Part shown: positions 16,873 to 25,899 of the stretch, piece after piece | Layout of the letters: the number at the start of each line of letters is the position of its first letter | How positions within the stretch are numbered: the stretch's first letter is position 1 | NCBI RefSeq assembly: GCF_000308455.1 | Contig: NZ_BAFP01000264.1 | Coordinates: 1 to 49,758, forward strand | DNA length: 49,758 nucleotides | Reading direction: 5' to 3' | Origin: Nocardia abscessus NBRC 100374 | Lineage (GTDB): Bacteria; Actinomycetota; Actinomycetes; Mycobacteriales; Mycobacteriaceae | The notes under the pieces: model-generated | Seen by the model: only the letters and a program-made list of their open reading frames with translations | Told to the model about the DNA's origin: nothing | The model's database searches: none | Program-made: the position numbers and the translations under genes

Positions 16873-17891
16873 CGCCGCGCAACTCGCCGTTGCTGAAGTT
16901 CGGCGTCTTCGCCGCGGTCATGCTCGTGCTGTCCGGGTTCCTGCTGCTCGTGTTCGGCGACTACCGGACCGGGTCGCGGGCCGAATACGCCGCCGTGTTC
17001 ACCGACTCCTCCGGGCTGCGTTCGGGCAACACCGTGCGGATCGCCGGCGTGGAGGTGGGCACGGTGCGTGCGGTCTCGTTGCGCGACGACCACACGGTCA
17101 GGGTGACCTTCGACGCCGAACGCGGCGTCGCGCTGACGAACGGCACGGCGGCAGCCGTCCGGTATCTCAATCTCGTCGGCGACCGCTACCTGGAATTGTC
17201 CGACACCGCCGGATCGACCGGAATCCTGAGCGCGGGCTCGGAAATCCCCGTCGAGCGGACCTCGCCCGCGCTCGACCTCGACCTTCTGCTCGGCGGCCTG
17301 AAGCCGGTGATCCAGGGCTTGAACGCCCACGAGGTGAACGCGTTGACCTGGTCGCTGCTAGAGATATTCCAGGGCAAGGAGGGCACCCTCGACTCGCTGC
17401 TGTCGCGGACCTCCTCGTTCACCACCGCGCTCGCCGGGCACAGCGAGGTGATCGGACAGGTGATCGACCACCTCGGCGCCGTCATGGCGACGCTGGCGAA
17501 AGACGGCGAGAAGTTCGCGGGCACCATCGACCGGCTGGAACAGCTGGTCACCCACCTGTCCCAGGACCGCGACCCGATCGCCGAGGCGATCGTCGCTCTC
17601 GACAACGGCACGGCGACCATCGCCGACCTGCTGACCAGGGCCCGTCCGCCGCTGGCGGGCACCGTCGATCAGCTCGCGCGGCTGGCCCCGCTGGTCGACC
17701 AGGACAAGCAGCGGCTGGACGACGCCTTGCAGCGGGCGCCGGGCAACTACCGCAAGCTGGTGCGCACCGGCGCCTACGGCAACTTCGTCCAGTACTACAT
17801 CTGCGCGGTCACCGTCCGGGTGACCGACGACGCGGGGCAGGTGGCGGTGCTGCCCTGGATCGAGCAGAAAACCGGAAGGTGTAGCGGGTAG
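16869..17891 (+). CDS. mceB: MceB: Mce family protein
   Basis: 340 residues starting at the ATGA overlap with mceA. It has an N-terminal anchor (about 9-30, LKFGVFAAVMLVLSGFLLLVF), the MCE domain (about 38-115, AVFTDSSGLRSGNTVRIAGVEVGTV) and an amphipathic helical tail. The C-terminus carries the MceB pattern NYRKLVRTGAYGNFVQYYICAV and a final cysteine. The apparent longer frame upstream lies in another frame of mceA and is not coding. Confidence 0.95.
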   Translation: MTPRNSPLLKFGVFAAVMLVLSGFLLLVFGDYRTGSRAEYAAVFTDSSGLRSGNTVRIAGVEVGTVRAVSLRDDHTVRVTFDAERGVALTNGTAAAVRYLNLVGDRYLELSDTAGSTGILSAGSEIPVERTSPALDLDLLLGGLKPVIQGLNAHEVNALTWSLLEIFQGKEGTLDSLLSRTSSFTTALAGHSEVIGQVIDHLGAVMATLAKDGEKFAGTIDRLEQLVTHLSQDRDPIAEAIVALDNGTATIADLLTRARPPLAGTVDQLARLAPLVDQDKQRLDDALQRAPGNYRKLVRTGAYGNFVQYYICAVTVRVTDDAGQVAVLPWIEQKTGRCSG

Positions 17892-17893
17892 CG

Positions 17894-18928
17894 ATGCTCG
17901 AGTACCGCGGAAGTCATCTGGCCCGGCACGGCGTCATCGGCGTCGTGCTCGCGGTCTGCGTCATCCTGGTCGGACTGCAGTCCCAGAAGTTCATCGACTG
18001 GGCGACCACCGTGCGGTACCAGGCGGTCTTCAGCGAGGCGGGCGGGCTGGCCGTCGGCGACGACGTGATCGTCTCCGGCCTGAAAGTGGGCCGGGTGTCG
18101 GGTGTCTCGCTACGCGGGGGCGACGCCTGGGTGACGTTCGCGATCGATGAGACGATCCGGCTCGGCGACGAGAGCGCGGCGCAGATCAAGACCGGTTCGC
18201 TGCTGGGCAAGCGGGTGCTGACCGTAGTCTCCTCCGGTGGCGACACACTGCGGCCGTTCGGCGTCATCCCGCTGGAGCGGACCTCCTCGCCCTACTCGCT
18301 GACCGACGCGGTGGGCGAGTTGACCACCAATGTCTCGGAGATCGACACCGACTCGCTCAACCGGTCGCTGGACATGCTCTCCTCGACACTGGACCGCGTC
18401 GCGCCGCAGCTGGGGCCGGCCTTCGACGGCGTGACTCAGCTGTCCCGCTCGATCAACAGCCGCAACAGCGCACTTCGGGACATGCTCAGGACCACCGCCG
18501 ACGTCACCGAGATCCTCTCGCAACGGGGCGGTCAGCTGAATGCACTGATCCTGAACGCGAATTCGCTGCTGGACGTATTGGCCGCGCGCCGTCAGGCGAT
18601 CGTCGAGCTGCTGGCCAACACCGCCGCGGTGGCCAGGCAACTCTCGGGCTTGGTCGCGGACAACGAAGCCGAGCTCGCGCCGACGCTGAATCGGCTGAAC
18701 TCGGTGGTGGCGATGCTGGAGAAGAATCGCGACAACATCGGCGCGGCGATTCCGGGTCTGGCGAAAGTCGCGCTCACCCAGGGCGAAGCCGTGTCCGGCG
18801 GCCCGTTCTACAACGCCTATGTGGCGAATCTGATCCCCGCCCAGCTCATCCAGCCGTTCATCGATCAGGCCTTCGGCATCCAGCCGCCCAGCCAGTTCCC
18901 CCTCCCGAGCCCGGAGCCGCCCCGATGA
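17894..18928 (+). CDS. mceC: MceC: Mce family protein
   Basis: 344 residues with an N-terminal anchor (about 12-29, HGVIGVVLAVCVILVGL), an MCE domain (about 42-120, AVFSEAGGLAVGDDVIVSGLKVGRV) and a helical domain. The C-terminus is proline-rich (PPSQFPLPSPEPPR), as is usual for MceC. It starts two bases after the mceB stop and overlaps mceD by four bases. Confidence 0.95.
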   Translation: MLEYRGSHLARHGVIGVVLAVCVILVGLQSQKFIDWATTVRYQAVFSEAGGLAVGDDVIVSGLKVGRVSGVSLRGGDAWVTFAIDETIRLGDESAAQIKTGSLLGKRVLTVVSSGGDTLRPFGVIPLERTSSPYSLTDAVGELTTNVSEIDTDSLNRSLDMLSSTLDRVAPQLGPAFDGVTQLSRSINSRNSALRDMLRTTADVTEILSQRGGQLNALILNANSLLDVLAARRQAIVELLANTAAVARQLSGLVADNEAELAPTLNRLNSVVAMLEKNRDNIGAAIPGLAKVALTQGEAVSGGPFYNAYVANLIPAQLIQPFIDQAFGIQPPSQFPLPSPEPPR

Positions 18929-20163
18929 AGAAGAGAATCCTCGGCGTCGCCGGTGCGGTGATGGTCGTCTCGCTGGTCGTCACCGGTGCCTACCTCGGGT
19001 ATCGGACAGTGTTCGGCCCGAGGACGATTCGTGCGGTCTTCGCCTCCGCCACCGCGATCTATCAAGGCGACGATGTGCGCGTGGCCGGTGTCGGAGTCGG
19101 CCGCATCGCCTCCATCCGACCGCGGGGAACCAGCACCGAGATGGTGCTGGAAGTCGACCGCGACGTCCCGATTCCGGCCGACGCCAAGGCGGTGATCGTC
19201 GCCCAGAGCCTGGTCGGTGCCCGCTACGTGCAGCTGACGCCCGCCTACCGCACGCAGGGGCCGACGCTGCCCGACGGCGGGGTGATCCCCTTGGAGCGCA
19301 CCGCCGTCCCGGTCGAGTGGGACGAGGTGAAGACCCAGCTCACCCGGCTGGCCACCGAACTCGGCCCCGGCATGGACCTGACCGGCAGCGCGACCGGCCG
19401 TTTCATCGACAGCGCCGCGAACGCTATGGCGGACAACGGCGCGAAGTTGCGGCAGACGCTGGCTCAGCTGTCCGGGATCGGGCGGGTACTGGCCGACGGC
19501 AGCGGCGACATCGTCGGCATCATCGCCGACCTGCAACACTTCGTGACGGTGCTGCGCGACAGTGACGTGCAGATCGTCGAATTCCAGAACCGGCTGGCCA
19601 GCCTGTCCAGCGTGCTCGCCGACAGCAGATCGGACCTGGATGCCGCGCTGAGCGAGCTGTCCGTCGCGGTCGGGGAGGTCCAGCGGTTCGTATCCGCCAA
19701 CCGGGACGGCGCGTCCGAACAGGTGCAGCGCCTGGTGAACGTGACCCAGAATCTGGTCGATCACCGCGACGACGTCGAGGAACTGCTGCACATATTCCCG
19801 ACGAGCATCGCCAACTTCTACAACATCTACAACCCGGACACCGCGACCGAAGCGGGCGTATTCGTTCTGAACAATTTCTCCGATCCCGTGCAATTCGTGT
19901 GCTCGTCCATCGCCAGCCTGGAGAAGACGACCACCGCGGAGGCGGCGCAGAAATGCCGTGACTATCTCGGGCCGGTGCTGGGACTGCTGAACTTCAACTA
20001 TCTACCGTTCCCGGTCAATCCGGTGCACGGGCCGAGCGCGCGCCCGGAGAACCTCATCTACACCGAAGACCACCTGATCCCCCAGGTGGTGGCGACCGAC
20101 GGACCGCCACCACCGCCCCTGCCGAGCCTCGCGGACATCCTGTTCCCCGGCGGAAGGCGTTGA
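18925..20163 (+). CDS. mceD: MceD: Mce family protein
   Basis: 412 residues with an N-terminal anchor (about 5-27, LGVAGAVMVVSLVVTGAYLGY), an MCE domain (about 35-115, AVFASATAIYQGDDVRVAGVGVGRI) and a helical tail. The C-terminal part contains QFVCSSIASLEKTTTAEAAQKC and a proline-rich end. The ATG overlaps the mceC stop. Confidence 0.95.
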   Translation: MKKRILGVAGAVMVVSLVVTGAYLGYRTVFGPRTIRAVFASATAIYQGDDVRVAGVGVGRIASIRPRGTSTEMVLEVDRDVPIPADAKAVIVAQSLVGARYVQLTPAYRTQGPTLPDGGVIPLERTAVPVEWDEVKTQLTRLATELGPGMDLTGSATGRFIDSAANAMADNGAKLRQTLAQLSGIGRVLADGSGDIVGIIADLQHFVTVLRDSDVQIVEFQNRLASLSSVLADSRSDLDAALSELSVAVGEVQRFVSANRDGASEQVQRLVNVTQNLVDHRDDVEELLHIFPTSIANFYNIYNPDTATEAGVFVLNNFSDPVQFVCSSIASLEKTTTAEAAQKCRDYLGPVLGLLNFNYLPFPVNPVHGPSARPENLIYTEDHLIPQVVATDGPPPPPLPSLADILFPGGRR

Positions 20164-20165
20164 CC

Positions 20166-21302
20166 ATGAGAACTTTTCCGCGACGCGGCTGTCGTCCGCT
20201 GCTCGCCGTGAGCGCCTGCTCGATCTTGACGCTCACGGGATGCGGATGGCACGGAGTGAACTCGCTGCCGCTGCCCGGCGCCCCTGGGCAGGGTACGGAC
20301 GCGACCGTCGTCCAGGTGGACATGGCGAATGTCGGCACCTTGGTGGCGAATTCGCCGGTACTGGTGGACGACGTCGTGGTCGGCAGCGTGCGCGGGATCC
20401 GGCTCGACGGTTGGCATGCGGTGGTGGAGGCGTCCATCCGCGCGGACGCCGCGGTGCCCGCGAACGTCGTCGCGACGATCGGGCAGACCAGCCTGCTCGG
20501 ATCCAGTCACCTCGCGCTGAACGTGCCCGCGGGCGCCGAACCGTCCGGGAAGCTGGCCTCCGGGGCCAGCATCCCGATGAACAAATCCTCGACCTATCCC
20601 TCCACCGAACAGACGCTGGCGTCGCTGTCGGTGGTCGTCAACGGCGGCGGGCTCGGTCAGCTCGGCGAGATCATCGGCAACTTGAACGACGCCTTCGACG
20701 GACATCAGGGGCAGATCGGCGCGCTGCTGGTGCGCCTCGACACGATGATGGGCGTCATCGACGGCCAACGCGACGACATCATCGCCTCGATCGATGCGCT
20801 CAACCGGCTCACCGGACAGTTCGCCGAGCAGCGCGATGTGGTGACCGAAACCCTCGAGCGGCTGCCCCCCGCGCTCGACGTGCTGCTGGCACAGCGGCCG
20901 AACATCATCGCGGCGCTGGATCGGCTGCGCACCTTCAGCGACACCGCCACCGCCGTGGTCACCGACGTCCGGACGGATCTGGTGACGAATCTGCGCAACC
21001 TGGAGCCGACGCTGCGGGCGCTGGCCGACGTCGGCCCGCAGATCGATGGGGCACTGGCGTACGCGACCGTGTTCCCCTACGGCCAGATGGTCATCGACCG
21101 CGCGGTGCAGGGCGACTACATGAATCTGTTCGCGACAGTCGATCTCACGGTTCCGCGGCTGAAACGGGAATTGCTGCTCGGCACGCCGTGGGGTGATCCG
21201 ACCGCCGTGGTACAGGCGGCAATCGGCGACCCGGGCTACGCGCAGCAGACCTCGAACCCGCTCGGGGCCGGGATCACACCGCCGACCACCGGAGGCCGCT
21301 GA
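20166..21302 (+). CDS. mceE: MceE: Mce family lipoprotein
   Basis: 378 residues. The N-terminus is a lipoprotein signal peptide: basic MRTFPRRGCR, a hydrophobic stretch and a lipobox LTGC, with the acylated cysteine near residue 26. This is the usual feature of the fifth mce gene (LprK-like). The MCE domain follows (about 45-120). The ATG at 20166 is chosen over an in-frame TTG at 20160 because GGAAGG has proper spacing and the signal peptide then starts with its basic region. Confidence 0.95.
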   Translation: MRTFPRRGCRPLLAVSACSILTLTGCGWHGVNSLPLPGAPGQGTDATVVQVDMANVGTLVANSPVLVDDVVVGSVRGIRLDGWHAVVEASIRADAAVPANVVATIGQTSLLGSSHLALNVPAGAEPSGKLASGASIPMNKSSTYPSTEQTLASLSVVVNGGGLGQLGEIIGNLNDAFDGHQGQIGALLVRLDTMMGVIDGQRDDIIASIDALNRLTGQFAEQRDVVTETLERLPPALDVLLAQRPNIIAALDRLRTFSDTATAVVTDVRTDLVTNLRNLEPTLRALADVGPQIDGALAYATVFPYGQMVIDRAVQGDYMNLFATVDLTVPRLKRELLLGTPWGDPTAVVQAAIGDPGYAQQTSNPLGAGITPPTTGGR

Positions 21303-22753
21303 TGCTGCTGTCCCGTTTCGTCCGCACCCAGTTGCTGATCTTCGCGGTCCTGTCGGTGATCGGGCTGACGGCGATGGCGACGGTCTATATGCGCTTGCCC
21401 CACCTGGCCGGCGTCGGCACCATCAGCGTGTCCGTCGAACTGCCCGCCACCGGAGGGCTCTACCGCTTCGGCAATGTCACCTACCGTGGCGTCGAAATCG
21501 GCGAGGTGAGCTCGGTCGAGCTGACCGGCGACGGCGTGCGCGCCACCCTGAAGATCGACAGCTCCTACGACATTCCCGCCGACCTGACCGCGGAGGTGCG
21601 CAGCGTGTCCGCGGTGGGTGAGCAGTACGTCGAACTGCGGCCCCGTACCGACTCGCCGCCCTATCTGCGCGACGGCGCGGTGATCGAGTCGCGGCACACC
21701 ACCGTTCCGCAGCCGGTCGGCCCCATGCTGGATTCGCTCAGCGATCTGGTGGGCAGCATCCCCACCGACAAGCTGCGCGAACTGCTCGACGAACTCTTCC
21801 AGGGCATGCACGGGGCCCGATACGACCTGGACTCCCTGCTGACCTCGGCGCAGACCCTCGCCGCCGACTTGAACGGAGCGGGAGGCCGGACCCGCACGCT
21901 CGTCGAAGACGCTCGGCCGCTGCTGGATTCGCAAGTGCGCTCCGCCGACGCAGTCCGGATCTGGACGCGTAGCCTCGCCGGCGTCACCGGTCAGGTCGTC
22001 GAGAACGATCCGCAGGTCCGCACGCTGCTGCGCTCCGGTCCCGGATTCACCGGGGAGGTCGCGCACCTGTTGGACTCGGTGAAACTCACGCTGCCGATCC
22101 TGCTGTCCAACCTGACGACCGTCGGGCAACTCGGCGTGACCTACAACGCCGGACTGGAGCAGATACTCGTCCTGCTGCCACCGGCGATCTCGATGATCCA
22201 GGCCGTGCAACCGAATCGGAACGCCTCCGGCCTCGGCCTCGGCGACTTCCGGTTGGGCGGCATCTCCGACCCGCCCGCGTGCACCGTCGGATTCCTGCCG
22301 CCGTCGGCTTGGCGATCGCCGGAGGAGACCGACACCATCGACACCCCGGACGGCCTGTACTGCAAACTGCCCCAGGATTCCGACATCGCCGTGCGCGGAG
22401 TGCGCAACATCCCGTGCGCGAACAACCCCGCCAAGCGGGCGCCGACCGCCGCGCTGTGCAACAGCGACGAGCAGTTCCAGCCGCTTGCCGCCGAACAGCC
22501 CTTGCTGGGGCCCTATCCGCGCGACCCCGGCCTCGAAGGGCAAGGCGTCCCACCGGACTCCCGCTCGGTTCCGGGCGCGCCACCACCGGCCGCACCGGCG
22601 TCAGCGCCCGGAGAGCCTGGCGCGCCCTCGATCGGCATCGCGCGATACGACCCGAGAACCGGGAACTACCTCGGTCCGGACGGCCGTCTCTACCAGCAGA
22701 GGGACCTGGTCGCCACGACCGGCCGAGCCTGGACCGACATGCTGCCGCACTGA
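21302..22753 (+). CDS. mceF: MceF: Mce family protein
   Basis: 483 residues, last gene of the mce operon. It has an N-terminal anchor (about 10-30, LLIFAVLSVIGLTAMATVYM), an MCE domain (about 38-120, GGLYRFGNVTYRGVEIGEV), a helical region and a long tail. The tail is rich in proline and alanine (about 410-440) and ends with a DPRTGNYLGPDGRLYQQRDL segment, a motif often seen at the end of MceF proteins. ATG at 21302 overlaps the mceE stop by one base. Confidence 0.95.
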   Translation: MLLSRFVRTQLLIFAVLSVIGLTAMATVYMRLPHLAGVGTISVSVELPATGGLYRFGNVTYRGVEIGEVSSVELTGDGVRATLKIDSSYDIPADLTAEVRSVSAVGEQYVELRPRTDSPPYLRDGAVIESRHTTVPQPVGPMLDSLSDLVGSIPTDKLRELLDELFQGMHGARYDLDSLLTSAQTLAADLNGAGGRTRTLVEDARPLLDSQVRSADAVRIWTRSLAGVTGQVVENDPQVRTLLRSGPGFTGEVAHLLDSVKLTLPILLSNLTTVGQLGVTYNAGLEQILVLLPPAISMIQAVQPNRNASGLGLGDFRLGGISDPPACTVGFLPPSAWRSPEETDTIDTPDGLYCKLPQDSDIAVRGVRNIPCANNPAKRAPTAALCNSDEQFQPLAAEQPLLGPYPRDPGLEGQGVPPDSRSVPGAPPPAAPASAPGEPGAPSIGIARYDPRTGNYLGPDGRLYQQRDLVATTGRAWTDMLPH

Positions 22754-22902
22754 CCGCCACGAGGAGCTGATCGGCCGCGGCAGACCCTGCGACGACGGCG
22801 AGCAGGAGTCGATTTCCCAGGGTGGCAGAGTAATCGGCGTGACTCGCGCGGTGGAATGACCGATACTCGACCTTCACGAGTCGATGTCCGGAGGTAGGGG
22901 AC

Positions 22903-23373
22903 TTGAAGCTGGCGGAGGCGTTGGCGTTGCGCGCGGATTCGGCGCGCCGGATCGAGCAGTTGCGTGCTCGCGTTGTGAGCAACGCACGTTTTCAGGAGGG
23001 GGAGGAGCCCGCCGAGAACGCGGCCGCTCTGCTCGACGAGGCGGGCGAGGTGCTCGAGGACTACGAGAAGCTGATCCGGCGCATCAATCGCACCAACGCC
23101 GCCGCGCGGATCGGCGACGACGGCACCTTGACCGACGCACTGGCCCGCCGGGATGCGTTGCGCCTGCGGCACTCCCTGGTCACCGCCGCGGCGGACGCGG
23201 CGGCGGGCAAGGGGCAGCCCGGGTACGCGCGTCAGTTGCGATCGGAGCTGAAGATGTTCTCCGCGTTGCCGGTCGCCGAACTGCGTGGGCAGGCCGACGA
23301 CCTGGCCCGGGAACTGCGGGAACTCGACGTCCGCATCCAGCGCTCCAACTGGGAGGTCGAACTGTTGGACTGA
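22903..23373 (+). CDS. DIP1984 family protein
   Basis: 156 residues, almost entirely helical and charged, matching the DIP1984 family (once called septicolysin-like), whose function is not established. Characteristic parts are MKLAEALALRADSARRIEQLRARV, DEAGEVLEDYEKLIRRINRTNAA and a C-terminal ELRELDVRIQRSNWEVEL. The start is a TTG at 22903 with GGAGG eight bases upstream. It is a stand-alone gene between the mce operon and the hydroxylase operon and probably has nothing to do with the catabolic genes. Confidence 0.85.
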   Translation: MKLAEALALRADSARRIEQLRARVVSNARFQEGEEPAENAAALLDEAGEVLEDYEKLIRRINRTNAAARIGDDGTLTDALARRDALRLRHSLVTAAADAAAGKGQPGYARQLRSELKMFSALPVAELRGQADDLARELRELDVRIQRSNWEVELLD

Positions 23374-23597
23374 GCGGGGAAGTGGAGCAGGTAGTCATCG
23401 CGGAGGCGTGCACGAACCCGATGGCCGGCGGGATATTCGGCCACTTTCTCGGCGCACGATGGGCAGTGCGAAGGGTTCGACTCCCTTCCTCACACCGCAG
23501 CCCAGCACCGCGCACAAGAGACAGTGCACAGCACACAGCACACCACCATGTGCAGATCCGTGACGGCGAGGGCGGGTAAGGGGCACTCCACTCTTCG
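23374..23597. other. Gene-free stretch with a tRNA T-arm-like hairpin
   Basis: These 224 bases hold no credible gene. AAGGG-TTCGACT-CCCTT (about 23481-23497) has the form of a tRNA T-arm, but no matching acceptor stem or anticodon arm could be built around it. It may be a chance hairpin or a relic. Confidence 0.4.
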
Positions 23598-23831
23598 CTA
23601 GTCCCAGAGTTTGCCGCACGGCAGGTGCGGCAGGTCGGGGCGGACGTTGTCGTCGACGGTGACGACGAATCCACCGTGGGCGCCCAACTCGGCGACGACG
23701 TCCGCTATCTGCGCCGCGCCCGCCTGGTAATCCATTGCGAAAGCGCCGGTTTCGATGCGTATGTGGCGGGTCCGCGCGGCCACGTTCCGAGGGAGATTCC
23801 CGGCGAGCACCGTACGGGCGGGCCGGGACAT
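23598..23831 (-). CDS. Small hypothetical protein coupled to coxG-like gene
   Basis: 77 residues whose ATG overlaps the stop of the CoxG-like gene in ATGA form, which argues for real translation. I do not recognise a family. The middle reads like a small alpha/beta protein (AAQIADVVAELGAHGGFVVTVDD) and the end is DNVRPDLPHLPCGKLWD. It would be the last gene of the Mo-hydroxylase operon. It may be a spurious frame. Confidence 0.45.
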   Translation of the reverse strand: MSRPARTVLAGNLPRNVAARTRHIRIETGAFAMDYQAGAAQIADVVAELGAHGGFVVTVDDNVRPDLPHLPCGKLWD

Positions 23832-24514
23832 CAGGGTACCGATCGCGCGGAGCGTTTGCGGAGCAAGAGGGCGAAGAGTAGGACGAGGACGCCGGCGAAG
23901 GCCAGTCCGCCCAGCCGCGTGGCGCTGCTCGCACCGGCGGCCTGGAGCAGATCGATCGGCTCGGCAGGCTTGCGCGGCGCGGTCTGGGTGGGAGCGGCGG
24001 CCGGTGTGGCGGAGTCCGGAGCAGCCGAGAGGATGCGCGGTTGCGCGTCCGGTACCGGCGCGGCCTGCGCCGACGCGGTGATCTCCGCGGCGAGATTGGT
24101 GGCGAACTGGCCGATGAGCGTGCCCGCCACGTCGGCGAGCGCGCCGCGCCCGAACTGTGCGGGCTTGCCGGTGATCGCGAGGTCGGTGTCCACGAAGACG
24201 TCCGTGGTCGCGCCGGATTCGACGAGGCGGCAGGTGATGGTGGCCTTGGCTGTTCCGTTGCCGCGGGTTTCGCGACCGCGCCCTTCCAGCACGGCGATCC
24301 CGGCGGCCTCGTCCTGCGAGACGACCTTGATGACCCCGCTGTAGCTCAGCCCGACGGGGCCGAGTTTGACCTTGATCTTGCCGTGGAAGTCGTCGCCGTC
24401 CCGGGAGGTGATGGTGGCGCCGGGAACGCAGGGGGCGATGCGTTCCAGATCGAGCAGCACCTGCCAGGCCTGCGCGGCCGGGACGGGAATGGTGAAGGTG
24501 TTGTCGAGTTTCAT
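23831..24514 (-). CDS. CoxG-like SRPBCC protein with C-terminal membrane anchor
   Basis: 227 residues. Residues 1-145 are a CoxG-type SRPBCC domain (MKLDNTFTIPVPAAQAWQVLLDLERIAPCVPGA). A proline/alanine-rich linker follows, then one transmembrane helix near 200-218 (LGGLAFAGVLVLLFALLL) and a basic tail. In Oligotropha CoxG anchors CO dehydrogenase to the membrane, and a similar recruiting role is likely here. It follows the three hydroxylase subunits, 16 bases after the iron-sulfur subunit. Confidence 0.88.
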   Translation of the reverse strand: MKLDNTFTIPVPAAQAWQVLLDLERIAPCVPGATITSRDGDDFHGKIKVKLGPVGLSYSGVIKVVSQDEAAGIAVLEGRGRETRGNGTAKATITCRLVESGATTDVFVDTDLAITGKPAQFGRGALADVAGTLIGQFATNLAAEITASAQAAPVPDAQPRILSAAPDSATPAAAPTQTAPRKPAEPIDLLQAAGASSATRLGGLAFAGVLVLLFALLLRKRSARSVP

Positions 24515-24530
24515 GGAAGTCCTTCGGTGG

Positions 24531-25031
24531 TCACGCCTGCGGCGCGGTGGGCGTCTCGGCGTTCGCCGAGTCGGCGGCGGCGCGGACCGCCCGGACGATG
24601 CCCTGATATCCGGTGCAGCGGCACAGGTTCCCGGAGATGCCCTCGCGGATCTCGGTCTCGGTGGGGTCCGGGTTGTCGCGCAGGAAGGCGGTGGCGGACA
24701 CGATGAAGCCGGGAGTGCAGAATCCGCACTGGAGCCCGTGCTCCGCGCGGAACGCCGCCTGCACCGGCGAGAGTTCGCCGTCGGGTCCGGCGATGCCCTC
24801 GACGGTGGTCAGTTCGGCGCCGTCGGCTTGCACGGCGAACACCAGACAGGCGCGCACCGCCTGCCCGTCGAGCATGATCGTGCAGGCGCCGCACACGCCG
24901 TGCTCGCACCCGAGGTGGGTGCCGGTGAGGCCGCACTTCTCGCGCAGGTAGTCGGCCAGGGTCAGCCGGGGCGGCACTCGGTCTCGGCGGAGAGCGCCGT
25001 TGATGCGCACCTCGATGTCGACGTCAGTCAT
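24531..25031 (-). CDS. Molybdenum hydroxylase small subunit, [2Fe-2S] (CoxS type)
   Basis: 166 residues with both iron-sulfur clusters of the xanthine oxidase family. The plant-ferredoxin-like domain has C42, C47, C50 and C62 (GCEHGVCGAC), and the helical domain has C102, C105, C137 and C139 (QCGFC and CRC). It carries electrons from the molybdenum site to FAD. The start at 25031 overlaps the FAD-subunit gene by eight bases. Confidence 0.94.
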   Translation of the reverse strand: MTDVDIEVRINGALRRDRVPPRLTLADYLREKCGLTGTHLGCEHGVCGACTIMLDGQAVRACLVFAVQADGAELTTVEGIAGPDGELSPVQAAFRAEHGLQCGFCTPGFIVSATAFLRDNPDPTETEIREGISGNLCRCTGYQGIVRAVRAAADSANAETPTAPQA

Positions 25032-25899
25032 TGCGGGCCTCCTCTACGGCGCGTCGCCATGCGCGCGCCACCATCGCCGCTCCGACTCGGCGCCGGTAGT
25101 CGGCGGAGCCGTGCACATCCGACGAGACCGCGTCCAATCCGGCGGTCGCGCTCCGGCCGATCTCCTCGGCCTGTGTCGCCTCGGCGGGGCGACCGATCAG
25201 CTCGGCTTCGGTCTCGGTTGCCCGCACCGGGGTCGGCGCCAGGCCGAACAAGCCGATCGCGCACCGTTCGACGCGGGAGTCCGCGTCCAGCCGGACCGCC
25301 ACGGTGGCCCCCGCCATCGCGAAATCTCCACTGCGGCGGGTGAATTCCTCGATAGCGAAGCCGCACCGCCCGTGCCAGACCGGGAAGACGATCCCGGTCA
25401 CCATCTCGTCCTGCTCCAGATCGGTGGTCCACATACCGGTGAAGAACGCCGATGCCGGGATGGTGCGCCGTCCGCGTGGGGAGAGCGTCTCGATGTCGGC
25501 GTCGAGCGTCAGCGCCACGACGGGGTATTCGGCCGCGGCGTCGGCGTGCGCGATCGCGCCGCCGATCGTGCCCCGGTTGCGGATCTGGAAGTGTCCGATG
25601 AGCGGCGTGGCCCGGGCGAGCAACGGCGCCGTCCGGCGGACGTCCTCGGACCGGCCGACCGCGGCGTGCGTCGTCCCGGCGCCGATCCGGACCGCATCCG
25701 GGCGGGCTTCGATGCCGCGCAGCTCGTCCACGCGCCGGAGGTCGACGAGATGCTCGAACACGGCCAGCCGCAACGCCAGCATCGGCACGAGGCTCTGCCC
25801 GCCCGCGATGATCTTGGCCTCCTCGCCCAGTTCGGCCAGGAGGGCGACGGCTTCGGCCGCGGTCGCGGGTGCGTGGTACTCGAAGGCCGCCGGTTTCAT
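25024..25899 (-). CDS. Molybdenum hydroxylase medium subunit, FAD-binding (CoxM type)
   Basis: 291 residues of the FAD-binding PCMH fold. The FAD motifs AGGQSLVPML (about 32-41) and TIGGAIAHADAAAEYP (about 111-126) are both conserved. It passes electrons to the external acceptor. Its ATG overlaps the large-subunit stop in ATGA form, so the subunits are translated together. Confidence 0.94.
   Translation of the reverse strand: MKPAAFEYHAPATAAEAVALLAELGEEAKIIAGGQSLVPMLALRLAVFEHLVDLRRVDELRGIEARPDAVRIGAGTTHAAVGRSEDVRRTAPLLARATPLIGHFQIRNRGTIGGAIAHADAAAEYPVVALTLDADIETLSPRGRRTIPASAFFTGMWTTDLEQDEMVTGIVFPVWHGRCGFAIEEFTRRSGDFAMAGATVAVRLDADSRVERCAIGLFGLAPTPVRATETEAELIGRPAEATQAEEIGRSATAGLDAVSSDVHGSADYRRRVGAAMVARAWRRAVEEARND

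Noticed and set aside
23421..23505. Possible tRNA gene suggested by AAGGG-TTCGACT-CCCTT
   Set aside because: Only the T-arm fits. The sequence that should be the 3' acceptor strand (CCTCACA) has no partner at the expected distance, and no D-arm or anticodon arm could be drawn.
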